A stretch of DNA of 64,000 bases from positions 1-64,000 of the forward strand of contig JAAXCX010000012.1 of NCBI GenBank assembly GCA_013036105.1, in the 5' to 3' direction. The first letter of the stretch is position 1; every line of letters begins with the position of its first letter. Source of the stretch: Vulcanimicrobiota bacterium. GTDB lineage: Bacteria; Vulcanimicrobiota; Vulcanimicrobiia; Vulcanimicrobiales; Vulcanimicrobiaceae. Position numbers and translations under genes: made by a program. The notes beneath the pieces are model-generated. The model was not told the DNA's origin. It did no database searches and saw only the letters and a program-made list of their open reading frames with translations. Below are positions 12,502-20,806 of this stretch, piece by piece.

Positions 12502-12938
12502 CGGGCGATCTCCGGGACCGCGCGCGCGAACATCTCGTCTGCCAACTCTCGCACCGTTCGCTGCTCGTTCGAACGCGCGGCCTGCACTTCGGAGTCCACG
12601 GTCTCGTGGGCCGCGCGAACTTTTTCCGATGCTTGTTGCGCAAACTCGGTCGAGAGTCTCGCGCTTTCGTTCGACGCCTCGGCACGCGCCTGCGCCGCCA
12701 ATTGTTCGGCTTCGCGCCGGGCGGCCGCGCGAATCGCTTCGGCTTGCGTACGCAGCGCGTTTCCTTCGGCTTGATAGCGGTCGTAATCGCCCGTTACGCT
12801 GTTGATGTATTCGCGGCGTTTGGCGATAGCGCGCCCTACCGGGCGCGTAAAGACCACGTTCAAGATCGTGAAGAAAATCACGAAATTGAGCAGCTGCACG
12901 AGAGCGGTCCCGTGCCAGTCGATCGAGAGAAAGCCCAT
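12498..12938 (-). CDS. atpF': ATP synthase Fo subunit b' (second b-type subunit)
   Basis: 146 residues: an N-terminal membrane helix (about residues 11-29, VQLLNFVIFFTILNVVFTRP) followed by an amphipathic coiled-coil helix rich in Arg, Ala, Glu and Gln. Position between atpE and atpF and sequence divergence from the following b subunit indicate b'. It starts 9 nt after atpE. Which copy to call b or b' is a convention. Confidence 0.9.
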   Translation of the reverse strand: MGFLSIDWHGTALVQLLNFVIFFTILNVVFTRPVGRAIAKRREYINSVTGDYDRYQAEGNALRTQAEAIRAAARREAEQLAAQARAEASNESARLSTEFAQQASEKVRAAHETVDSEVQAARSNEQRTVRELADEMFARAVPEIAR

Positions 12939-12947
12939 CCGCTTACG

Positions 12948-13226
12948 TTACTTCGCGAAAGCCCCGACGAGCGCCGGTACTTTTGCGACGACTAAGAGGA
13001 TGTAGAATGCGAGCGCGATCGCGATGAACGGCACCGCCTCAAGCACGCCGACGCCCAAGAACAGGAACGTAAAGATGTTCGAGCGGGCTTCCGGCTGACG
13101 CGCGATTGACTCGACGGCTTTGCTGGCGACGATGCCGTCGCCCACAGCGGAGCCGAACGCGACGCCGGAAATAATGATTCCGAACGCAATCAGCGTCGTT
13201 CCGATGATAAAAGCTTGCGGATTCAA
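12948..13226 (-). CDS. atpE: ATP synthase Fo subunit c, with two membrane carboxylates
   Basis: Proteolipid of the rotor ring, 92 residues with two membrane helices joined by the polar loop ARQPEAR. The ion-carrying carboxylate is Glu63 in VLEAVPF. Unusually, helix 1 has Asp30 in GSAVGDGIVASK. This aligns without gaps to the Gln32 position of the Na+-binding c subunit of Ilyobacter (33 residues before the helix-2 Glu in both) and to Ile28 of E. coli. The residues after Glu63 are Ala-Val rather than Ser-Thr, which argues against a classical Na+ site. Confidence 0.96.
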   Translation of the reverse strand: MNPQAFIIGTTLIAFGIIISGVAFGSAVGDGIVASKAVESIARQPEARSNIFTFLFLGVGVLEAVPFIAIALAFYILLVVAKVPALVGAFAK

Positions 13227-13239
13227 GGAGTTTCCTTTC

Positions 13240-13971
13240 TCAGTGCTCTGGCGCTATTGCCAGCGAAAGATAGACGATTGCGAGCAGGGTGAATACGAAC
13301 GCCTGCACCGTGCCGACGAAAAAATTGAAGAACTGAATGAAAAACGGCACGACCGCGATGGCGAGCGAGAGATTGACTGGACCAAGCATGATCTTGGCGG
13401 TGATGATCGATGCGATGATAATGAAGAGTAATTCGCCGACGAAGATGTTGAAAAACAAACGCGCGGCCAGCGTGACCGGACGCAGAATTTCGTCGATGAT
13501 GTTGATGGGCAGCAGCACCGGGAACGGCTGGAGCAAGTGCTTGAGATACCCGACGCCTTTTCTCCGGAACGCGACAGTTTGGATGATCAGGAAGACCATG
13601 AGCGCGTATGGCGCCACCGTATTGAGATCGGCTGTCGGCGATCCGCCGAAGGGCAAGCCCAATACTTTGAAGGGCAGCACGCCGAACTGATTGAGCATGA
13701 AAATGAAGATGAAGAGGGCGATGAAAAATGGTACGAACGGTTCGCCGGCTTCGCCCAGCACGCCGTGGGCGAGATCCGCGATGTAGTTGATGATGCCTTC
13801 GATCACCGTTTGGCGGCGCGTCACGCGCGCCGATCGGTAACTCGTTCCGACCCACGCGAAGAAGAGCAACGCCAGGACCATGACGAGCCACGTCGTCATA
13901 ATCGTGTCGGCGTGAACGGAGCCGAGAACCGGCCACGTCCACGTGATGTGCTCTCCTATATGTTCGTGCAA
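13240..13971 (-). CDS. atpB: ATP synthase Fo subunit a
   Basis: 243 residues, multi-pass membrane protein forming the ion half-channels. The essential arginine is Arg171 in TLAARLFFNIFVGELL. The family also shows ADLNTVAPYALMVF and the C-terminal QAFVFTLLAIVYLSLA. It starts MHEHIGEHITWTW. It is followed after 13 nt by atpE. A longer antisense-like frame spanning 13223-14116 on the same strand is Arg/His-rich and not coding. Confidence 0.96.
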   Translation of the reverse strand: MHEHIGEHITWTWPVLGSVHADTIMTTWLVMVLALLFFAWVGTSYRSARVTRRQTVIEGIINYIADLAHGVLGEAGEPFVPFFIALFIFIFMLNQFGVLPFKVLGLPFGGSPTADLNTVAPYALMVFLIIQTVAFRRKGVGYLKHLLQPFPVLLPINIIDEILRPVTLAARLFFNIFVGELLFIIIASIITAKIMLGPVNLSLAIAVVPFFIQFFNFFVGTVQAFVFTLLAIVYLSLAIAPEH

Positions 13972-14340
13972 CTATTCGATCTTTCGTGCGTATGCGCGTT
14001 TGAGCAAGACTGCGTATATTCCGAACGGCGTGAAGAACCCGATGAAGTACCACGCCAACGTCCACAGGGAGGGAATCCGAAGCGCCAGGGCCACCGGAAC
14101 TATACCGAATAGGCACAGGCGCAGAAAACTACTTAAGACGAACGCCGGGATGCTGCGCCGGTCGAGCAACCTTTCGTTGCCGAGCATCGATAGGAACGCA
14201 TTGGCGATCCCGGCGGCGCCCCCGGCCAGCAGCACGAGTGCAAAGTTGACGTTCCAGACGGCCAACACTGCCGCGGCGACGACGACCACGAAGAGCGTGC
14301 CCAGCGCCATCGACCGCTTGAGCCCGCGGTACAATTCCAT
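13972..14340 (-). CDS. atpI: AtpI-like ATP synthase accessory membrane protein
   Basis: 122 residues from the ATG at 14340 (MELYRGLKRSMALGTLFVVVVAAA). Four hydrophobic segments fit the AtpI/ATP-synthase-I family, which helps c-ring assembly or Mg2+/Ca2+ supply. The open frame continues upstream to 14640, but that part is an Arg-rich shadow of atpZ and wecB. It abuts atpB directly: stop at 13972, atpB ATG at 13971. Family sequence conservation is weak, so position supports the call as much as sequence. Confidence 0.8.
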   Translation of the reverse strand: MELYRGLKRSMALGTLFVVVVAAAVLAVWNVNFALVLLAGGAAGIANAFLSMLGNERLLDRRSIPAFVLSSFLRLCLFGIVPVALALRIPSLWTLAWYFIGFFTPFGIYAVLLKRAYARKIE

Positions 14341-14354
14341 AGCAGGGCTTTCCT

Positions 14355-14546
14355 TCAAGACATGTTCGTTTGCACCAGCAGGCGGAACGCGGCGTATCCG
14401 CCCAGCGCGACGCCGGCGAAAAGACCGGCGGCCGCAAGATATTCCGTGTGCCGGGCGTGGTCGGCCACAATGCCGATCAGCAGCCCGCCGACTGCCGCGC
14501 CCGCGAAGGCCGAACCCGCCGCGATGATGCCCGCGGCGCCCTTCAC
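14355..14546 (-). CDS. AtpZ-like small membrane protein
   Basis: 63 residues from a GTG at 14546 that overlaps the wecB stop (GTGA). Two Gly/Ala-rich membrane segments (AGSAFAGAAVGGLLIGIVAD and LAAAGLFAGVALGGYAAFRLL) match the AtpZ pattern of small proteins preceding atpI. It is 14 nt before atpI. The longer frame up to 14609 begins inside wecB and adds a basic tail, so the GTG is preferred. Confidence 0.75.
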   Translation of the reverse strand: MKGAAGIIAAGSAFAGAAVGGLLIGIVADHARHTEYLAAAGLFAGVALGGYAAFRLLVQTNMS

Positions 14547-15706
14547 TCCGTAAGACCGCCCTCGAAGGGCGCTGGGTAGCCGCCGTCGCGCAACCGCGCG
14601 AGCAGCCAAGCCGAGATGCGTTCGGATGCGTGCCCGTCACCGTACGGATTGTGCGCGTGCGACATCTTTTCGTACGCTTCGCCGCCGGAAAGCAAGCGCG
14701 CGGCCGCGGCAGTGATCTTCGCGCGATCGTGTCCCACCAGTTCCAGCGTTCCCGCGAGCACGCCCTCGGGCCGTTCGGTTTCCTCGCGCATCACGAGCAC
14801 GGGTTTGCCCAGGCACGGCGCTTCTTCTTGCAGTCCGCCGCTATCGGTCAGCACGAACGTGCAGTCGCGCACGGCTGCAACCATGCGCGCGTAATCCATC
14901 GGCTCGACGAGCACGACACCCGGTTCGTTTCCAAGAACCTCATAAGCTATCGGCTTGACTCGCGGCGACGGGTGGACCGGCCAAAAAATCTGCGGACGCT
15001 GCGGCATGCGCGCAATCTCGAGCATCGCCTCGCACATTTCGCGCATGTGCGCGTGGTTCTCGCGCCGGTGCGCGGTCACGACGATGAGCGGGCGCTGCGG
15101 GTCGATGCGATCCCAACCGGGCGGCTGCGGCAAATCCTCGCGCGCGGCCGTGAGCATAAATGCGTCGATAACCGTGTTGCCCGTGACGATCACGTTTTCT
15201 TTCGGAACGTTTTCGCCGAGCAGATGTTCGCGCGAGAGCTGCGTCGGAGCAAAGTGGAATGAAGAAATCGTCCCCGTTATGCGCCGGTTCATCTCTTCGG
15301 GAAACGGCAGCGAGGGATCGCTGGTGCGAAGTCCGGCCTCGACGTGGCCGACGGGCACTTGCTGATAGAAGGCGGCCAGCGCGGCCGCCGTGCTCGTCGT
15401 CGTATCGCCGTGAACGAGCGCGACGTCCGGCCGCACTTTCTCGAAGACTTTTTCCATGCCGATCAGGACCCGCGTCGTGATCTCGGTCAGCGTTTGATCC
15501 TCGGTCATGATGTCGAGATCGTAATCGGGGCGGATCGCGAAGAGCGCCAGCAGGTCGTCGAGCATCTCGCGGTGCTGCGCGCTGACGCAGACGATGCACT
15601 CGACGTGCGGGTGGCGCTGGAGCTCGGCGACGACCGGCGCCATCTTAATGGTGTCGGGGCGCGTACCGAAGATCGTCATAACGCGCAGGGGCGCCGCCGG
15701 ATTCAT
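14543..15706 (-). CDS. wecB: UDP-N-acetylglucosamine 2-epimerase (non-hydrolysing)
   Basis: 387 residues interconverting UDP-GlcNAc and UDP-ManNAc for surface polysaccharide synthesis. The ATG at 15706 overlaps the tagO stop (ATGA), giving MNPAAPLRVMTIFGTRPDTIKMAPVV. Other motifs are VHGDTTTSTAAALAAFYQQVPVGHVEAGLRT, HRRENH and LTDSGGLQEEAPCLGKPVLVMREETERPEG, all diagnostic. It works directly with the sugar-phosphate transferase encoded upstream. The adjoining ATP synthase genes appear to be co-transcribed but not functionally linked. Confidence 0.96.
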   Translation of the reverse strand: MNPAAPLRVMTIFGTRPDTIKMAPVVAELQRHPHVECIVCVSAQHREMLDDLLALFAIRPDYDLDIMTEDQTLTEITTRVLIGMEKVFEKVRPDVALVHGDTTTSTAAALAAFYQQVPVGHVEAGLRTSDPSLPFPEEMNRRITGTISSFHFAPTQLSREHLLGENVPKENVIVTGNTVIDAFMLTAAREDLPQPPGWDRIDPQRPLIVVTAHRRENHAHMREMCEAMLEIARMPQRPQIFWPVHPSPRVKPIAYEVLGNEPGVVLVEPMDYARMVAAVRDCTFVLTDSGGLQEEAPCLGKPVLVMREETERPEGVLAGTLELVGHDRAKITAAAARLLSGGEAYEKMSHAHNPYGDGHASERISAWLLARLRDGGYPAPFEGGLTE

Positions 15707-16698
15707 GCGAGGTAAAGCGCGACGACGCCGAGCACGATGCAAAAGGCATAGATCAGCAATACCGCTTGCCGCGTGTTCAATCCGAATCGAAAGATGAGCT
15801 GATGGTGGAAGTGGCCGCGGTCGCCTTCGGTGATGCGCCGCCCCGAGCGAGCGCGGCGGAAGATCGCGGCGGCCGTATCCACGATCGGGAGCGCAAGTAC
15901 GATCAGCGGTGCGATTAATCCGACGGCGATAGCCGTCTTGCTCGTGCCGATGATCGAAACGGTCGCGAAGACGTAGCCGATGAAGTGAGAGCCGCTGTCC
16001 CCCAAAATGATGCGCGCCGGCGCGAAATTATACGGCAGAAATCCGAGCGCGCCGCCCGCAAGCGCGACGACGATTAGCGCCACGATCGGGTCGCCCTTGG
16101 TAAAAGCGATCGCGAACAAAAAGATCGACGAGATTCCGGTAAAACCGGAGAGCAAGCCGTCCAGTCCGTCGATGAAGTTGATCGCGTTGATCATGCCGGT
16201 ATACCAGATCAACGTCAGCGGGTAGCTGATCCACCACGGGAAGTAGATGAAGTCGTTCGGATCGTGCGAGAGCGGCCGGTGGACGTAGTCGATATGGAAA
16301 CCGTAGGCCATGGAGATCAACGCGACGATGATCTGCGCGACGAATTTATATTTGGGGCGCAGCCCCATGATGTCGTCCCAGAGGCCGACGCAAAGAATCA
16401 GCATGCTGCCGAAGAGCAGCCCGATCAGGTTGTGCGCCGCGGCCAACTGGTCGCTCACGGGGAGAATCCCGCGCGCACTGGAGAGCGCGAACCCGAGCAC
16501 GACGAAAAGCGCGAACGCAAAACCGAAAAAGACGGCAACGCCGCCGATGCGCGGCTTGGGCTCCTCGTGCATGCGGCGGTCGTCGCTGACGTCGAACATG
16601 CCGACGCGATGCGCCAACCGCAGGATGAGCGGCGTGGTGAAGAGCGCCGCGGCCAGCGCGATCGCAAAAGCTGCTATATAAAGGTAGTTCGCCGTCAC
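15703..16698 (-). CDS. tagO: Undecaprenyl-phosphate GlcNAc-1-phosphate transferase (TagO/WecA family)
   Basis: 331 residues, about ten to eleven membrane helices. It attaches GlcNAc-1-phosphate to undecaprenyl phosphate and so starts a cell-surface glycan on the inner leaflet. Motifs are DDRRMHEEPKPRIGGVAVFFG, the catalytic GLWDDIMGL, NFIDGLDGLLSG, LGDSGSHFIGYV and the RGHFHHQL histidine loop. MraY is excluded because the typical MraY segments are missing and the DDRRMHEEP type is present. It couples with wecB downstream and overlaps the deaminase gene upstream by 4 nt. Confidence 0.94.
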   Translation of the reverse strand: MTANYLYIAAFAIALAAALFTTPLILRLAHRVGMFDVSDDRRMHEEPKPRIGGVAVFFGFAFALFVVLGFALSSARGILPVSDQLAAAHNLIGLLFGSMLILCVGLWDDIMGLRPKYKFVAQIIVALISMAYGFHIDYVHRPLSHDPNDFIYFPWWISYPLTLIWYTGMINAINFIDGLDGLLSGFTGISSIFLFAIAFTKGDPIVALIVVALAGGALGFLPYNFAPARIILGDSGSHFIGYVFATVSIIGTSKTAIAVGLIAPLIVLALPIVDTAAAIFRRARSGRRITEGDRGHFHHQLIFRFGLNTRQAVLLIYAFCIVLGVVALYLA

Positions 16699-17114
16699 GG
16701 GCGCGCCTGTTCGATCACGACTTCGGCTTCGCGCAGCAGCGCCTCCGCGACCCGATCGGCGTACGGCGTCAAATAGACCAGCCGGCGCACGCCCGCGCTA
16801 ATGAAGAGTTTGGTGCAGTTCACGCACGGCTGATGCGTGCAATATGCGGTCGATTTGGAAAGGGTCACGCCGTGCAGCGCACCCTGAACGACGGCATTGG
16901 CTTCGGCATGCGTCGCACGCTGACAGTGGTCGTTCACGACAATGCAGCCCGCGTCGGTGCAGTGCGCCACGCCGGGCGGTGAACCGTTATAGCCGGTCGT
17001 GAGGATCCGGTGATCGCGCACGAGCACGCAGCCCACGGAAGCGCGCGGGCACGTCGCCCGCGTCGCGACGGTTTGGGCGATCTGCATGAAGTACTCATCC
17101 CACCCGGGACGCAC
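16695..17114 (-). CDS. Deoxycytidylate (dCMP) deaminase family protein
   Basis: 139 residues from a GTG at 17114, one base beyond the upp stop. Zinc-dependent deaminase fold: catalytic HAEANAV (His and Glu) and zinc-binding PCVNC; the N-terminal ATCPRASVGCVLVRDHRILTTGYNGSP is typical of dCMP deaminases and ComEB. It converts dCMP to dUMP for dTTP synthesis. The open frame extends to 17207 but would overlap upp. It lies between two pyrimidine and polymer genes, which fits a nucleotide-salvage role. Confidence 0.92.
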   Translation of the reverse strand: MRPGWDEYFMQIAQTVATRATCPRASVGCVLVRDHRILTTGYNGSPPGVAHCTDAGCIVVNDHCQRATHAEANAVVQGALHGVTLSKSTAYCTHQPCVNCTKLFISAGVRRLVYLTPYADRVAEALLREAEVVIEQARP

Positions 17115-17115
17115 G

Positions 17116-17796
17116 TTATTTTCGAGACCGGTGCGAGACCGGAACGGAGCTCGTGCTGCCGAACATGCGGTCGCCGGCGTCGCCCAATCCCGGAACGATG
17201 TAAGCATGTTCGTTCAACCGCTCGTCGAGCGCCGCCGTGACGATGCGCACGCTCGGATGCGCGTCTTGAATCATTTTGACGCCTTCGGGCGCGGCGATCA
17301 AACTGATGAACGTCATGTCCCGCGCGCCGCGCGACGCGAGCGCTTCGAGGGCGGCCGCGCCGGAGTTACCCGTGGCCAGCATCGGATCCAAAAGAAAGAC
17401 GCGGCGTTCGGCCAGGTCGTCGGGGACGTTCGCATAATACGCGACCGGCTGAAGCGAGTCCGGATCGCGATAGAACCCCAGGTGCGCGACGACGGCATCA
17501 TCAATGACGTCGAGAAATCCGGGCAGCAAACCCAAGCCGGCGCGCAGGATCGGCGCGACGACGGGACGCGTTGCGATACGTTTCGCGGTCATTTCGGTCA
17601 GCGGCGTCGTCACGCGTTGGTCGCGGAGCGGCAGCGTTCGCGTCGCTTCGTAAGCCAGAAAAGCGCCGAGCTCTTCCATGAGCTTGCGAAAGACGGGCGT
17701 CGCCGTTTCGCGATCGCGCAACCGTGCCAGGCGGTCCGCGACGGCAGGGTGATCGACGACATGCAGATGAGGAAATGCTTCCGCCATAGAGTCCAT
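17116..17796 (-). CDS. upp: Uracil phosphoribosyltransferase
   Basis: Salvages uracil to UMP using PRPP. 226 residues from the ATG at 17796, or 223 from the ATG at 17787; neither has a clear ribosome-binding site. The family motifs are VVAPILRAGLGLLPGFLDVI, GFYRDPDSLQPVAYYANVP, the PRPP loop VFLLDPMLATGNSG and the C-terminal PGLGDAGDRMFG. It heads the long minus-strand run and diverges from the ECF sigma gene over a 72-nt gap. Confidence 0.96.
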   Translation of the reverse strand: MDSMAEAFPHLHVVDHPAVADRLARLRDRETATPVFRKLMEELGAFLAYEATRTLPLRDQRVTTPLTEMTAKRIATRPVVAPILRAGLGLLPGFLDVIDDAVVAHLGFYRDPDSLQPVAYYANVPDDLAERRVFLLDPMLATGNSGAAALEALASRGARDMTFISLIAAPEGVKMIQDAHPSVRIVTAALDERLNEHAYIVPGLGDAGDRMFGSTSSVPVSHRSRK

Positions 17797-17868
17797 AATC
17801 AGTTAGCGAAGGGAACATTTGAACTCCTTCGAGCCTCTTTCTTCATAGAGCGTCGAAAAAGGAGTCCT

Positions 17869-18405
17869 ATGAGCGACTGGGCGTCCGAAGCTACCGTCGG
17901 CCTGGCAATACGCGGCGATCGCGCCGCGGTGGATCGCCTGATCGAAGAGATTTGGCCGGCATGTTATCGCCTTGCCGCGGCAATGCTCGGAGATCGCATG
18001 CTGGCGCAAGATGCGGCTCAAGACACGTGCGTGATCGTGCACCGCAAAGTTCGTTCGGTAAGGTCGCCCGCAGCTTTCAACGCGTGGATATACCGGACCG
18101 CGATGCGCGAAATTAGGCGCATTCGCCGCAAGCGTCCCTTGTGCGCTGAAAGTATCGAACGTTTTACCGATCCATCGGACACGATCTCGCTAGACGTGTG
18201 GAACGCGCTCGATCGGCTACCGCCGGAGATGCGCGAAGTCGTCGTCCTGTTTTACTTCGATGACTTGAAAACGTCGGACATCGCTGCCGCCCTGAAAATT
18301 CCCGACACAACGGTGCGCACGCGCCTGAATCGTGCGCGCGAGCGTCTGCGCGGCGTCCTTCAAGAATACCAACCTTTTGAGACAACGGAGGCCACTCATG
18401 CCTAA
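17869..18405 (+). CDS. ECF-type RNA polymerase sigma factor
   Basis: 178 residues from the ATG at 17869, preceded by GGAG at 17861-17864. Region 2 lies at about residues 20-90 (AQDAAQDTCVIVHRKVRSVRSPAAFNAWIYRTAMREIRRIRR) and region 4 at 115-165 (LDRLPPEMREVVVLFYFDDLKTSDIAAALKIPDTTVRTRLNRARERLR). The frame is open far upstream, but that part lies antisense to upp and is not coding. The downstream membrane protein gene overlaps by 8 nt, the usual arrangement for a sigma factor and its regulator. Confidence 0.93.
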   Translation: MSDWASEATVGLAIRGDRAAVDRLIEEIWPACYRLAAAMLGDRMLAQDAAQDTCVIVHRKVRSVRSPAAFNAWIYRTAMREIRRIRRKRPLCAESIERFTDPSDTISLDVWNALDRLPPEMREVVVLFYFDDLKTSDIAAALKIPDTTVRTRLNRARERLRGVLQEYQPFETTEATHA

Positions 18406-19378
18406 GAATTTTTCGCATGCGGCGCACTGGACAAAAGAGCACATCGCCGTGCCGCAGCTCGAGATGCAAAGCATCGCCGAACGCTCACGGCTTGCGGGCA
18501 CAAACGAACGCCTTCGATACGCCGCCGTAACGCTGCTTGCGGCACTCATCGTCGCTGGGACGGGAGCCGGGCTGGCAGAAAAAATCTTTCCCGGATTTCG
18601 CGTTTGGCTCTCGGGCGAAAACGCGGCGATCCGCGTTCAGTCCGTCGCAATCGTGAGGTACCCCACTCCGGCCGAGCTTCGCTCGTTTGCGGCGCGCACC
18701 GCCATACCGTTCATCTATCCGGTGGGCCTGCCCAGTGGCATGAAGCTGGATATGATCGCGTTTTGGCCGTTGGACCGGCCGAACACCATCTTCATGCAAT
18801 ACCGTAACCTGACCGGCGGCAGCCAATCCTTCACACTCGTTGCGAATTCCGCGGTCGAACGCGGTGCACCACCGATGTACGTTCCGCACGCCGCCGTCAC
18901 GCACTGGAGCGTCGGAAACGAACAAGTGATCGCGCGGTCGTCCAGCGTACCGGCTGCGATGCAGCGCTCGACGCCGGCAGCAAGCCTATCCGAGAATGTC
19001 GCGCGCTCGCACAACATTATCGTTCTGGGCGGTTCGGAAAAGGTCGCGGCCGAAGCTGAAGCGATGGCGCGAGGCCGGAGCGCCGTGTTCATCGATCGCG
19101 GACATCTGGGACAAATCCCGCGGCTGGCAGCGCAGAATCGTCCGTTACTGGACTCGAGAATGGTCGAGCTGGCGAATATTCCGCAGCGGAACGGGGGAGC
19201 CGACTTTTTTCACGCGACGTATATCTGGAAAAGAAGCGTTGCGATTGGAGCGTCGGGCGTACGCCTCGTGAACTCGACGCTCACGGCGCATGGCGGCGCA
19301 GGTAAATGCGCGTGCGAGATCCTCTACGAAAAGCAGGCTAATGGGCGAGAGAACGTGACTGTGCTGCCGCTTCGCTAA
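18398..19378 (+). CDS. Single-pass membrane protein paired with the ECF sigma factor (possible anti-sigma)
   Basis: 326 residues from the ATG at 18398, inside the last codons of the sigma gene. Cytoplasmic segment of about 42 residues, one membrane helix (about 43-61, YAAVTLLAALIVAGTGAGLAE), then an extracytoplasmic domain of about 260 residues with no family I recognise. The topology fits a membrane anti-sigma factor, but no zinc-binding HxxxCxxC motif is visible in the short N-terminal part. Two cysteines lie near the C-terminus (KCACEI). Confidence 0.75.
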   Translation: MPKNFSHAAHWTKEHIAVPQLEMQSIAERSRLAGTNERLRYAAVTLLAALIVAGTGAGLAEKIFPGFRVWLSGENAAIRVQSVAIVRYPTPAELRSFAARTAIPFIYPVGLPSGMKLDMIAFWPLDRPNTIFMQYRNLTGGSQSFTLVANSAVERGAPPMYVPHAAVTHWSVGNEQVIARSSSVPAAMQRSTPAASLSENVARSHNIIVLGGSEKVAAEAEAMARGRSAVFIDRGHLGQIPRLAAQNRPLLDSRMVELANIPQRNGGADFFHATYIWKRSVAIGASGVRLVNSTLTAHGGAGKCACEILYEKQANGRENVTVLPLR

Positions 19379-19379
19379 A

Positions 19380-20627
19380 CTAAGGGACGCTGAAACGGCC
19401 GGTGAGTTCGCGCACGCGTCCGCGCAGCACGTCGACCTTCGCGCGTGCGGCGATATCGTCGAGCCCTTCGCAGATGATGCGCGCGACTTCGCGGCATTCA
19501 TCTTCCCCGAAACCGCGCGTCGTGATGGCAGGCGTGCCGATGCGGATGCCGCTAGCCACGAACGGTTTTTGCTGATCGTAGGGAATCGCGTTTTTGTTGA
19601 CGGTGATGCTGATCCCGTCCAGGTACTCCTCGGCAGCTTTGCCGGTCAACCCGCGCACCGAAACGTCGACGAGCATCAGGTGCGTGTCGGTTCCACCGCC
19701 CACTAAGCGCAAACCGTTGCGCGCGAATTCATCGGCCATCGCGCGCGCGTTGCGTACGACGTTTTGCTGATAGTTCTTGAACTCGGGTTTAAGCGCCTCG
19801 CCGAACGCGACCGCTTTTGCGGCGATCATATGCATGAACGGTCCGCCTTGAATGCCGGGGAAAACTGATTTGTCGAGGGGCACGGCCCACTGCTCTTTGC
19901 AGAGAATCAATCCGCCGCGCGGACCGCGCAGCGTTTTGTGGGTGGTTGACGTCACGAAATCCGCAACCGGCACCGGCGACGGATGCAATCCGGCCGCAAC
20001 CAAACCCGCGATGTGCGCCATGTCGACCATGAACGGAGCACCAATCTCGTCGGCGATCTCGCGGAACTGATCGTATTCCATCGTCCGCGGATAGGCGCTC
20101 GCGCCGGCGATGATCATTTTGGGTTTGTGCTCGCGCGCGAGTTTGCGCACTTCGTCGAAATCGATTAGCTCGGTGTCTTTGCGCACGCCGTACGCGAACG
20201 CATTGTAGAGCTTGCCGCTGAAACTGACTTTCGTGCCGTGCGTCAAGTGGCCGCCGTGCGCGAGCGACATGCCCAGAACCGGATCGCCCGGTTTCAGCAC
20301 CGCCATGAACACGGCCATATTGGCTTGCGCACCGGCGTGGGCTTGCACGTTGGCGTGATCGGCTCCGAAGAGTTTTTTTAAGCGATCGATCGCGAGATTT
20401 TCCGCGATATCCACGAATTCGCAGCCGCCGTAATAACGTTTGCCCGGATACCCTTCTGCGTACTTGTCGGTCATGACCGAGCCCATCGCCTCGCGCACGG
20501 CCTTGCTCGAATAATTTTCCGACGCGATCAGCTCGAGATTCTGACGCTGCCGCCGTTCCTCGCCGGCGATGGCCGCGAAGAGCTCCGGATCTTGCGCTTC
20601 GATGAGGCTGCCCGAGCTGGCGATCAA
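19380..20627 (-). CDS. glyA: Serine hydroxymethyltransferase
   Basis: Interconverts serine plus tetrahydrofolate with glycine plus 5,10-methylene-THF. 415 residues when started at a TTG at 20627, whose bases overlap the upstream stop (TTGA). This matches the usual length, whereas the open frame to 20702 is an out-of-family extension. Motifs: [34 protein letters not shown], and the PLP-lysine segment [14 protein letters not shown]. It is convergent with the sigma partner gene, with one base between the stop codons. Confidence 0.97.
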   Translation of the reverse strand: MIASSGSLIEAQDPELFAAIAGEERRQRQNLELIASENYSSKAVREAMGSVMTDKYAEGYPGKRYYGGCEFVDIAENLAIDRLKKLFGADHANVQAHAGAQANMAVFMAVLKPGDPVLGMSLAHGGHLTHGTKVSFSGKLYNAFAYGVRKDTELIDFDEVRKLAREHKPKMIIAGASAYPRTMEYDQFREIADEIGAPFMVDMAHIAGLVAAGLHPSPVPVADFVTSTTHKTLRGPRGGLILCKEQWAVPLDKSVFPGIQGGPFMHMIAAKAVAFGEALKPEFKNYQQNVVRNARAMADEFARNGLRLVGGGTDTHLMLVDVSVRGLTGKAAEEYLDGISITVNKNAIPYDQQKPFVASGIRIGTPAITTRGFGEDECREVARIICEGLDDIAARAKVDVLRGRVRELTGRFSVP

Positions 20628-20806
20628 AGCGTTGCGTCTCCGCGCATCAATTTGATGAGCACCCAAACCGCGAACGCCGCCATCATCGCGCCCAGCGCCC
20701 ATGCGACGATGTTATTGCCTTGGCCGCGCAGCGCGGCGAAGACGTCCCAGGCGCAGATAATAACCGCAACCGCGAAGAGAACCCACATCCAGGTGCGCGG
20801 CGTCAT
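20624..20806 (-). CDS. Small two-helix membrane protein of unknown function
   Basis: 60 residues: [22 protein letters not shown] followed by a second hydrophobic segment ([21 protein letters not shown]) and a short charged tail. The ATG at 20806 overlaps the rpiB stop (ATGA), and its own stop overlaps the glyA TTG. This tight placement in an operon between rpiB and glyA supports it as a real gene. The open frame extends upstream as an Arg-rich shadow of rpiB. No family recognised. Confidence 0.7.
   Translation of the reverse strand: MTPRTWMWVLFAVAVIICAWDVFAALRGQGNNIVAWALGAMMAAFAVWVLIKLMRGDATL

Noticed and set aside
13223-14116. 297-codon minus-strand frame overlapping atpB
   Set aside because: Composition is Arg/His/Ser-rich, no family match, and atpB in the other frame is unmistakable.
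17811-17860. Autoregulated ECF promoter (GGAAC ... CGTC) before the sigma gene
   Set aside because: The two elements are 34 nt apart, too far for a functional -35/-10 pair.
17086-17868. Long plus-strand open frame continuing upstream of the sigma factor
   Set aside because: It lies antisense to upp, is Arg-rich without family features, and the sigma gene has a proper ribosome-binding site and ATG at 17869.
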